This document shows, piece by piece, positions 57,283 to 64,000 of a stretch of 64,000 bases of DNA. Position 1 is the first letter of the stretch. Every line of letters starts with the position of its first letter. Location of the stretch: the NCBI GenBank assembly GCA_022710975.1, contig JAKLGA010000022.1, positions 1 through 64,000 of the forward strand, written 5' to 3'. The notes below the pieces were generated by a model that did not search any database, was not told the origin of the DNA, and saw nothing but the letters and a program-made list of their open reading frames with translations. The translations under genes and the position numbers were made by a program. This DNA is from Myxococcota bacterium (lineage in GTDB: Bacteria > Myxococcota > B64-G9).

Positions 57283-57291
57283 GCCGCTCAG
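57279..57291. terminator. Short hairpin containing both stop codons
   Basis: CTGAG, loop CCG, CTCAG joins the TGA of the methyltransferase gene and the TGA of the convergent thioesterase gene, repeating on a smaller scale the arrangement at 16151-16172. Confidence 0.35.
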
Positions 57292-57767
57292 TCCTTGAAC
57301 AGGTGCTCGGGCGCGCGCACGGCCACCACCAGGCCCGTGGCGCACACCTCGCCCCCGGCGATCACCCGCGACTCCACCACCACCTTGCGGCCCTTGACCT
57401 CGACGGCCCGGGCGCGGATCTCGAGCTCCCCGCCGATCGGGGTCGGCCGCTTGAAGTCGACCTTGAGCGATGCGGTCAGGAAGCGGAGGGCAGGCTCGCT
57501 GCCCATCTCGCGGCCCTCGGCCCGGTAGGCAGCGGCCATGGCGGTGCCGGTCGAGTGGCAGTCGACCAGGGACGCGAGCAGTCCGCCGTACACGAAGCCC
57601 GGGATGGCGGTGTGGTGGGGCTTCGGGGTGAAGCGGCAGACGGCCTCCTCGCCGCCCGGGCCGTCCCAGAAGCTCTGGATCTGGAGGCCGTGCTCGTTCA
57701 GCCGGCCGCAGCCGTAGCAGTGGTTCAGATGGTCGGGGTAGTGGTGCTGGAAGGGCTTGTCGGCCAT
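57288..57767 (-). CDS. PaaI-type hotdog-fold thioesterase
   Basis: 159 residues; ATG 57767 with GAGGTGA upstream. An N-terminal HCYGCGRLNEHGLQI signature is followed by GFVYGGLLASLVDCHSTGTAM, the hotdog helix with the catalytic-region acidic residue, and LKVDFKRPTPIGGELEIRARAVEVKGRKVVVES. Hydrolyses acyl-CoA thioesters; the Cys-rich start is typical of a PaaI-like subgroup. Confidence 0.85.
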   Translation of the reverse strand: MADKPFQHHYPDHLNHCYGCGRLNEHGLQIQSFWDGPGGEEAVCRFTPKPHHTAIPGFVYGGLLASLVDCHSTGTAMAAAYRAEGREMGSEPALRFLTASLKVDFKRPTPIGGELEIRARAVEVKGRKVVVESRVIAGGEVCATGLVVAVRAPEHLFKD

Positions 57768-57842
57768 GCGTCACCTCGCTCCGGCCCGAGGTAACCACGC
57801 CGCCCGGGCGCGCGCAACCCGTCCCGCGGGCTGGCCTGGACT

Positions 57843-57853
57843 GTCCAGTGGAC
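57843..57853. promoter_or_regulatory. Small palindrome upstream of a sigma-54-like promoter
   Basis: GTCCA, G, TGGAC. Its arms are short, so significance is limited; it is listed because both other sigma-54-like promoters here also have an upstream dyad. Confidence 0.25.
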
Positions 57854-57907
57854 GGTCGGGCGCGACGCTCTCCTCCCCAACTCCTTGATTATCGTCGCCC
57901 AGGCCTC

Positions 57908-57923
57908 TGGCCCCGGCCTTGCA
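57908..57923 (+). promoter_or_regulatory. Candidate sigma-54 (-24/-12) promoter of the giant lipoprotein gene
   Basis: TGGCCC, five bases, TTGCA, with GG and GC 12 bases apart; one mismatch from consensus. It differs from the promoter at 6322 at only two positions. The start codon at 58027 is about 104 bases downstream. Confidence 0.5.
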
Positions 57924-58026
57924 GAAAGCGAAGGTCCATGGCTGAACCGGGGCACGTTCCATGATAAGGGAGAGTCCATTAGGAATCTCGCAGGGGCGTC
58001 CGCGATTCGTAGAAGGGGGAATCGAG

Positions 58027-61000
58027 ATGAACAGTGAGCGTAAGTTGTGCGCCCTCTCGGTGGCTGTGCTGGCCTGGTTCCTCGCCGTGGCTTCCTGCGA
58101 GCTCGGCCCGACGAGCGACCCCGGGGAGCATCAGGCGACCCTGGCCGCGGCGCCTGCCGGGGAGCCGGTGACGCGGGCGTACAGCGAGGTGGCCGCGGAG
58201 GGCTCCAACGGGTCGGCGGATTCGGCCGACTGGACCCTGGGTCGGAGCGAGTGGGCCAGGCAGAAGCCGGCCGCGGTGCTGTCGCCGTCCGTGGAGCGCG
58301 CACTCGGCGACGTGGGCCTGGGGTTTGCAGGTGCGCCAACTGGGGGCCTGGCGCGTGAGCGCGGCGGGGCGGACTTCGTGTACGGCGCGCGCGCAGCAGA
58401 GGCCGAAGGTCTTGCCCCGGCAGGAGCCGCGCCCCCGTCGGCCCACGAGGCACGCCTGGGCGTGGACCTGCCGCGGATCCGGATCAAGCGACACGACGCG
58501 CAGTCCGGAGTGACCCTGGTGCCGACGGAGAACCCGCTGGCTACGGGGCCGGGGGTCGAGCGAGGCGGGCGGATGGTGTACGCAGGGGCCCAGTACAGCG
58601 CCATCGTGCTGACGCCGGGCCCCAGGGGGGTCAAGGAGGACGTCCTGCTCACCCGGCCGGTCGGGGACGAACTCTTCTTCGCGTGGACGCTAGAGCTAGG
58701 TCCGGACCTCGAGGCCCGGCTCGAATCTGACGGCGTCAACATCTACGGGCCGTCGAGCTTCTTGTGGGGGGAGATCCAGATCGGCGACGACAAGAGCCGG
58801 GAGCTGATCTCGGCCGCGCGCCAGAACGCGATGAAGGACCAGTTGCTGTACCGCATCCCGGCGCCGTTCGTGCGGCTGGCCACGGGCGAAGAGGTGCGCG
58901 AGGGGGTGCGCTACGCGCTCGAGGGCAAGCGCCTGCGGCTGGAGGCCAGGGGCCTGATGCGGCATGCGTACCCGCTCTCCATCGACCCGACCATCGAGAT
59001 CACCTCCAGCGCGGACTTCGCCCTGGGGGGCAACAACGAGTTCGGGGTCGAGATCAGTGACGATCGGCTCAAGCGCGGCAAGACCATGCGGGGCGTGGGA
59101 GCCTGGACGGCGACGACGGCCCTCCCCTCGACGCTCTACGACCACACCAGCGTGGCTTACAACGGCTACCTCTACGTCATCGGGGGCACTACCAACCAAT
59201 ACACCAACGCCATCCAGGTCGCGCCCATCCACGCGGACGGAACAGTGGGGGCCTGGACCGCGACGACCTCCTTCCCCACCGCACGCAACGAACACACCAG
59301 TGCAGCCTACAACGGTCACCTCTACGTCCTCGGAGGCTACTCCTCCCTTGGCCGCTTGAACGACGTCCAGGTTGCCCCCATCCAAGCAGACGGCACCATA
59401 GGGCCTTGGACCGCGACGACCTCCTTCCCGGCCGCGCGCAGTGGCCACACCAGCGTGGCCTACAACGGCTACCTCTACGTCCTCGGGGGCCGCGACGACT
59501 CCAGCACTCTCAACGACGTCCAGTTCGCGCCGATCCACGCCAACGGCACCGTGGGAGCTTGGACCGCGACGTCCTCCCTCCCGACCCCGCGCGGGGCCCA
59601 CACCAGCGTAGCCTACAACGGTCACCTCTACGTCCTCGGGGGCTCGAGCGACGTTCTGGTTGCGCCCATCCAGGCAGACGGCACCCTGGGGGCCTGGACC
59701 GCGACGACCCCCTTCCCCACCTCGCGTAGTAGCCACACCAGCGTGGCCTTCAACGGCTACCTCTACGCCATCGGAGACGAACAAGGCGCGAGTATCGACG
59801 ATGTCCTCATGGCGCCCATCCACGCCGACGGCACCGTGGGGGCCTGGTCGACGACGACTGCCCTCCCCACCGGGCGCAACAGTCACACCAGCGTGGCCTA
59901 CAACGGCTACCTGTACGTCATCGGGGGTTGCGACGGGATCCTGCGTTTCGACGACGTGCTGGTGGCGCCGGTTCACGCTGGCGGGACGCTGGGGTCATGG
60001 CGCCTCGACGCCGGGCCCACCGCCCGCTCCAGTCACGCCAGCGTCGTTTACAACGGTTACCTCTACGTCGTCGGGGGCGGGACCGTCCCAGGCCTCCTGA
60101 ACGACGTCCAGGTCGCCCCCCTCCAGGCAGATGGCACGGTGGGTGCTTGGACGGCGACGACGGCCCTGCCCTCCGCGCGCTCAGACCACACGTGCGCAGC
60201 CTACAACGGCTACCTCTACGTCCTCGGGGGCAACGACGGCACCAGCCGTCTCAACGAAGTCCTGTTCGCACCGATCAACGCCAACGGCACCGTGGGAGCC
60301 TGGACCGCGACGACCTCCTTCACCACCGCGCGCGGGGGCCACACCACCGTCGTCTACAACGGCTACCTCTACGTCCTCGGGGGCCACACAGGCTCGTATC
60401 GCAGCGACGTCCAGGTCGCGCCGATCAACGCCAACGGCACCGTGGGAGCCTGGACCGCGACGACCTCCTTCCCCACCGCGCGCTTGGGCCACGCCAGCGT
60501 CGTCTACAACGGCCGCCTCTACGTCCTCGGGGGCAACGATGGCGCCAACCTCCTCGACGACGTCCAGGTCGCGCCGATCAACGCCAACGGCACCGTGGGA
60601 GCCTGGACCGCGACGACCTCCTTCCCCACCGCGCGTCAAGGCCACACCAGCGCAGCCTACAACGGACACATCTTTGTCATCGGGGGCTACTCCGGCTTGT
60701 ATCTCGACGACGTTCACGTGGCGCCGATCCGCGCCGATGGCACCATTGATGCCTGGTCTGCCACGACGTCCATCAACCCCACCTACGCGGTTCACAACCA
60801 CTCCACCGTGGTCCATCACGGCTACCTCTACGCCATCGGAGGAAAGGCCAGTTTCGGCGTGACCAACGCTATCCAGTACGCGCCGATCAGCGAGCACGGC
60901 ACGGTCGCGGACTGGACCGCGACGACGCCCTTACCCACGACGCTCGCCGCTCACGCCAGCGCCGCCTACAACGGTTACCTCTACGTCCTCGGGGGAAGAA

Positions 61001-64000
61001 ATCTCCCCATCGTCTGGGTGGCGCCGATCCAGGCGGACGGCACGGTGGGCGCCTGGACGAGGACGCGGGATTTCCAGGTCGGGCGTTCCCTCCACTCCAG
61101 CGTGGCCTACAACGGCTTCCTCTATGTCCTCGGGGGGTACGACGGGACCAACCTCCTGGACGATGTCCAGGTGGCGCCGATCGCCGCCGACGGGACACTG
61201 GGGCCATGGAGGAGCACGGCGGCCTTGCCCTCCGCGCGGGCCGACCACGCCAGCGTGGCCACCAACGGCTTCCTCTACGTCCTCGGGGGCAATGCCAGCA
61301 TCGGCCCTCTCGCCACCGTCATGGTGGCGCCGATCCGCGCCGATGGCTCGCTAGGTCCTTGGAGCGCGACGACATCCTTCTCCTCCGCGCGCTCCAACCA
61401 CACCAGCGTGGCCTACAACGGCTACCTCTACGTCCTCGGAGGCTACACGGTCTCGTATCGCAGTGACGTCCAGGTGGCGCCGATCAACGCCGATGGCACG
61501 GTGGGGGCCTGGTCCGCGACGACCGCCTTGCCCACCGCGTGCCGCAGTCACACCAGCGTGGCCGCCGACGGCTACCTCTACGTCCTCGGGGGCTACGACG
61601 GGGCCGACCGTCTCGACGCCGTGCAGGTGGCGCCGATCCACGCCGACGGGCGCCTGGGGGTGTGGACGGGCACAGCGGCATTCCCCACCGCGCGCCGCGA
61701 TCACACCAGCGTGGCCTACGACGGTCACCTCTACGTCCTCGGAGGCTCGCCGAGCGCCGGCACGCTCGACGACGTCCAGGTGGCAACGCTCCGGACTCCC
61801 TCCGCGCGTGGCGGGTACTCGAAGCTCCTGGACCTCGGCGGTGAGGTGTCCTCGCTGGATTCCGTGACCGTCCAAGGGACGGCGGCCTACCACGGGGTGG
61901 TGTCGCTCGCCTACCGCATCGCGCCGGCGTCTGGCGTCCTCGGTGCATTGACCGACCGGGGCGCCGTCGCGCTGGGAGAGCCCGTGACGCTGGGCGACAC
62001 AAACGTCCGCTATCTCTGGCTGCGGTTCGACCTCGACGACACCCGAGCCGCAACGATCGACCCCGATGCCACGGACGAGCGCGACGTGACGGCCATCAAC
62101 GTAGCATACACAGGGGCGCCGCTCGGAGGAGCCTGCGCGCTGGGCTCCGCCTGCGACAGCGGTCTCTGCGCGGACGGCGTCTGCTGCGATACGGCGTGCG
62201 GCGACAGCGCGACCGGCGACTGCATGGCCTGCTCCGTCGCGGCCGGAGGAACGGCGGACGGCACCTGCGGCCCGCTCTCGGCGGCCGTGGCGCCCACCGT
62301 GACCTGCCGCGCGTCGTCCGGCCCGTGCGACCTGGCCGAGACCTGTGACAGCTCCTCGACTGCCTGCCCGGCGAACGCCTGGCGTCCGAACACCTACGAG
62401 TGTCGGGCGGCCGCAGGCCCCTGCGACCTGGCCGAGAGCTGCACTGGCTACTCAGGCTCTTGCCCATCGAACTTCTTCCAACCGAACACCTACGAGTGCC
62501 GGGCGGCCGCGGGCCCCTGCGACCTGGCCGAGAGCTGCGTGGGCTACTTGGCCGCCTGCCCGGCCGACTCCTTCAGGCCCTCGCCCTTCGAGTGTCGTGC
62601 CTCCGCGGGCGACTGCGACCTGGCCGAGTCCTGCACCGGCGCCGACGCTGCCTGCCCCACGGATGCCCTCCTGCCTTCCGCGTCCGAGTGCCGGGCCGCC
62701 GTGGGCCCCTGTGACCAGGCCGAGTCCTGCACCGGCGCGGACGCCGTCTGCCCCACAGATGCCTTCCTGCCCCCCTCGACCGAGTGCCGGGCGGCGGCGG
62801 GCCCCTGCGACCTGGCCGAGGCCTGCACCGGCGCGGACGCCGCCTGCCCCACAGATGCCTTCCTGCCCCCCTCGACCGAGTGCCGGGCGGCGGCGGGCCC
62901 CTGCGACCTGGTCGAGGCCTGCACCGGCTCGTCGGCTAGCTGCCCGGCCGAGGCCTTCCTGCCCTCTTCGACTGAGTGTCGGAGCGCCGCCGGCGTCTGC
63001 GATATCCCAGAGAGGTGCTCCGGCTCCTCCGCGGACTGCCCGACTGACGACTTCCAATCCCCGTCCGTCGAATGCCGGCCGGCGTCCTGCGTGGGGGGCG
63101 CAGAGATCGTCTCGGCGAGCTGCACCGGGACAGCTGCGACCTGTCCTGCGTTGGTCACGACTTCGTGCGCGCCGTACGCCTGCGGGGCCGACGCTTGCCT
63201 GGCGAGCTGCGCGACCTCTGCCGACTGCTCTCCGGGCTTCTCGTGCGACGCCGGTGCCTGTATATCCGGCGGCGCCCTGGGCGACCCGTGCGTCGCGGCC
63301 GTGGACTGCCAGTCCACCTTCTGCGCAGACGGCTTCTGCTGCGACACGAGCTGCACGGCCCAGTGCGAGGCCTGCGACCTCGCGGGCGCCGAGGGCGCCT
63401 GCGGCCCGGTCGCGGGCGAGCCCCACGGCGACCGGACGCCCTGCGCTGCGGACGGGAGCGTCTGCGACGGGGCGTGCGACGGGACCAACCCGGAGGCCTG
63501 CGCCTACCCGGGCGCCGAGACCCCCTGCCGCGAGGCCTCGTGCACGGACGCCGTGGCCGTGCTCGCGGCCGCCTGCCAGGGCACCGGCGCCTGCCCGGCC
63601 GAGCAGACCCAGCCCTGCGCGCCTGGCGACTGCGAGGGCGATCACTGCGCCGGCGGCTGCACCCTGGACGGGGACTGCAGCGAGAGCCAGTACTGCTCGG
63701 CCGGGGTGTGCGTGGACCAGCTCGCCCAGGGCGAGGAGTGCGCTGGCGATCTCCAGTGTCAGAACGGCCAGTGCGTCGATGGCTTCTGCTGCGACGGCGC
63801 CTGCGCGGGCCAGTGCGAGGCCTGCGATCTCGCGGGCGCGGAAGGCGCCTGCGGCCCGGTGACCGGCGCGCCCCACGGCGGCCGGGCCGCCTGCGCCGGG
63901 CAGGGCGCCTGCGCGGGCGCGTGCGACGGCACGGCGCGGGACGCCTGCGCCTTCCCCGCGGCGGGCACGGAGTGCAGCGCCTCGACCTGCACAGACGGGG
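58027..64000 (+). CDS. Giant lipoprotein: 18 Kelch-like blades plus ADAM-like cysteine repeats (3' end outside window)
   Basis: At least 1,991 codons, open to the right edge. ATG 58027 follows AGAAGGGGGAA; lipobox LAVASC. Residues 30-355 are a non-repetitive lead (VYAGAQYSAIVLTPGPRG; GVEISDDRLKRG). Residues ~359-1265 hold 18 repeats of about 50 residues with the pattern AWTATTSFPTAR..HTSVAYNGYLYVLGG..DVQVAPI.ADGTVG, a Kelch/galactose-oxidase-type beta-propeller blade; 18 suits three six-bladed propellers. After a beta-linker come cysteine-rich units CALGSACDSGLCADGVCC and then eight ~34-residue ECRAAAGPCDLAESCTG..CPxD repeats resembling the ADAM/disintegrin cysteine-rich region, then further CDxxC modules. 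Surface adhesin or matrix protein is inferred. Confidence 0.8.
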   Translation, partial: MNSERKLCALSVAVLAWFLAVASCELGPTSDPGEHQATLAAAPAGEPVTRAYSEVAAEGSNGSADSADWTLGRSEWARQKPAAVLSPSVERALGDVGLGFAGAPTGGLARERGGADFVYGARAAEAEGLAPAGAAPPSAHEARLGVDLPRIRIKRHDAQSGVTLVPTENPLATGPGVERGGRMVYAGAQYSAIVLTPGPRGVKEDVLLTRPVGDELFFAWTLELGPDLEARLESDGVNIYGPSSFLWGEIQIGDDKSRELISAARQNAMKDQLLYRIPAPFVRLATGEEVREGVRYALEGKRLRLEARGLMRHAYPLSIDPTIEITSSADFALGGNNEFGVEISDDRLKRGKTMRGVGAWTATTALPSTLYDHTSVAYNGYLYVIGGTTNQYTNAIQVAPIHADGTVGAWTATTSFPTARNEHTSAAYNGHLYVLGGYSSLGRLNDVQVAPIQADGTIGPWTATTSFPAARSGHTSVAYNGYLYVLGGRDDSSTLNDVQFAPIHANGTVGAWTATSSLPTPRGAHTSVAYNGHLYVLGGSSDVLVAPIQADGTLGAWTATTPFPTSRSSHTSVAFNGYLYAIGDEQGASIDDVLMAPIHADGTVGAWSTTTALPTGRNSHTSVAYNGYLYVIGGCDGILRFDDVLVAPVHAGGTLGSWRLDAGPTARSSHASVVYNGYLYVVGGGTVPGLLNDVQVAPLQADGTVGAWTATTALPSARSDHTCAAYNGYLYVLGGNDGTSRLNEVLFAPINANGTVGAWTATTSFTTARGGHTTVVYNGYLYVLGGHTGSYRSDVQVAPINANGTVGAWTATTSFPTARLGHASVVYNGRLYVLGGNDGANLLDDVQVAPINANGTVGAWTATTSFPTARQGHTSAAYNGHIFVIGGYSGLYLDDVHVAPIRADGTIDAWSATTSINPTYAVHNHSTVVHHGYLYAIGGKASFGVTNAIQYAPISEHGTVADWTATTPLPTTLAAHASAAYNGYLYVLGGRNLPIVWVAPIQADGTVGAWTRTRDFQVGRSLHSSVAYNGFLYVLGGYDGTNLLDDVQVAPIAADGTLGPWRSTAALPSARADHASVATNGFLYVLGGNASIGPLATVMVAPIRADGSLGPWSATTSFSSARSNHTSVAYNGYLYVLGGYTVSYRSDVQVAPINADGTVGAWSATTALPTACRSHTSVAADGYLYVLGGYDGADRLDAVQVAPIHADGRLGVWTGTAAFPTARRDHTSVAYDGHLYVLGGSPSAGTLDDVQVATLRTPSARGGYSKLLDLGGEVSSLDSVTVQGTAAYHGVVSLAYRIAPASGVLGALTDRGAVALGEPVTLGDTNVRYLWLRFDLDDTRAATIDPDATDERDVTAINVAYTGAPLGGACALGSACDSGLCADGVCCDTACGDSATGDCMACSVAAGGTADGTCGPLSAAVAPTVTCRASSGPCDLAETCDSSSTACPANAWRPNTYECRAAAGPCDLAESCTGYSGSCPSNFFQPNTYECRAAAGPCDLAESCVGYLAACPADSFRPSPFECRASAGDCDLAESCTGADAACPTDALLPSASECRAAVGPCDQAESCTGADAVCPTDAFLPPSTECRAAAGPCDLAEACTGADAACPTDAFLPPSTECRAAAGPCDLVEACTGSSASCPAEAFLPSSTECRSAAGVCDIPERCSGSSADCPTDDFQSPSVECRPASCVGGAEIVSASCTGTAATCPALVTTSCAPYACGADACLASCATSADCSPGFSCDAGACISGGALGDPCVAAVDCQSTFCADGFCCDTSCTAQCEACDLAGAEGACGPVAGEPHGDRTPCAADGSVCDGACDGTNPEACAYPGAETPCREASCTDAVAVLAAACQGTGACPAEQTQPCAPGDCEGDHCAGGCTLDGDCSESQYCSAGVCVDQLAQGEECAGDLQCQNGQCVDGFCCDGACAGQCEACDLAGAEGACGPVTGAPHGGRAACAGQGACAGACDGTARDACAFPAAGTECSASTCTDG
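60271..60624 (+). repeat. Near-identical DNA repeats inside the Kelch region
   Basis: The 51-base stretch coding PINANGTVGAWTATTSF is identical at 60271, 60421 and 60574 (150 and 153 bases apart). The last two copies are also identical for ~11 bases downstream and ~15 upstream, so these blades were duplicated recently. Confidence 0.7.
62305..63090 (+). repeat. Eight ADAM-like cysteine-rich repeats
   Basis: Units of about 34 codons with C-R-A-x-x-G-x-C-D-x-x-E-x-C and C-P-x-D/E, plus a ninth partial unit (ECRPASC). Units six and seven share a long identical DNA block starting GATGCCTTCCTGCCCCCCTC, again suggesting recent duplication. Confidence 0.65.

Larger units (their letters stand above)
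57768..58026. other. Divergent regulatory region before the giant gene
   Basis: 259 bases without a gene. It contains the sigma-54-like promoter at 57908-57923 and the small palindrome GTCCA-G-TGGAC at 57843-57853, 55 bases upstream of it. AGAAGGGGGAA lies just before the giant gene's start. Confidence 0.5.

Noticed and set aside
58696..59976. Minus-strand open frame of 426 codons over the Kelch region
   Set aside because: It mirrors the repeat codons of the plus-strand giant gene, lacks a ribosome-binding site, and shows only Val/Gly/Arg-rich periodic sequence typical of antisense shadow in GC-rich DNA.
59101..61800. CRISPR-like array suggested by ~150-base periodicity
   Set aside because: The period is protein-coding (50-residue blades), repeats are degenerate at codon third positions and there are no short unique spacers.

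Overview
The window is a very GC-rich, densely coded bacterial chromosome segment. Secreted cysteine-rich lipoproteins, a C-terminal MYXO-CTERM-like sorting tail, FHA-only proteins, sigma-54-type promoters and UGA-dominated stop codons together suggest a myxobacterium-like (Myxococcota / former Deltaproteobacteria) genome. This is inferred from gene content. No rRNA or tRNA gene, CRISPR array, transposase or complete insertion sequence was seen.

Layout. 1-3.4 kb: edge fragment, PIG-L deacetylase and an M1-like membrane-anchored peptidase. 3.4-11.7 kb: two paralogous cysteine-rich lipoproteins, a beta-lactamase-fold serine hydrolase and a ferredoxin-type Fe-S protein. 11.7-18.4 kb: exported proteins, a purple-acid-phosphatase-like enzyme, a KefB/TrkA-type antiporter, CorA, a DUF4410-like lipoprotein and an FHA protein. 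18.4-21.8 kb: a lower-GC patch with a pseudopilin-like protein, a DUF4143 ATPase preceded by 23-bp phased repeats, and an acetate-transporter/winged-helix fusion. 21.8-28.5 kb: a five-gene operon (ATPase, two FtsX/MacB-type permeases, LolA-like periplasmic protein, outer-membrane barrel) that looks like a complete trans-envelope transport line. 28.6-38 kb: M48-like peptidase, MYXO-CTERM protein, ion channel with an odd selectivity filter, VapBC-type toxin-antitoxin pair, phosphohexomutase, FHA protein with a good sigma-54 promoter, and an ArsB/NhaD-type transporter.

38-49 kb is the most interesting part. A large VWA/FGE-like/P-domain lipoprotein and a gingipain-like (C25) protein lie beside a compact peptide-modification operon: PqqD-like protein, radical SAM/SPASM enzyme, a 64-residue GTG-started cysteine peptide, an HPr-kinase-like P-loop protein, an S24/S26-type peptidase and a TonB-dependent receptor. 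Its promoter appears leaderless and carries an 18-bp dyad exactly between -35 and -10. I read this as a candidate RiPP system, possibly with a dedicated receptor.

49-57.8 kb holds a NicO/UreH-type metal transporter, a GT4 glycosyltransferase, a kinase/pseudo-receiver fragment, a cysteine-rich lipoprotein interrupted by an in-frame UGA, a TPR-barrel protein, a DUF1820 protein, a HAD phosphatase, an RsmB-like RNA methyltransferase and a hotdog thioesterase. From 58 kb to the right edge runs one uninterrupted reading frame (at least 1,991 codons) for a giant lipoprotein with 18 Kelch-like blades followed by ADAM-like cysteine repeats; it has no stop in the window.

Regulation visible in the DNA: three sigma-54-like promoters, each with an upstream dyad; several sigma-70-like promoters of the form TTGNCC-N17/18-TANNAT; and a group of genes whose -10 box lies 6-7 nt before the start codon, implying leaderless mRNAs.
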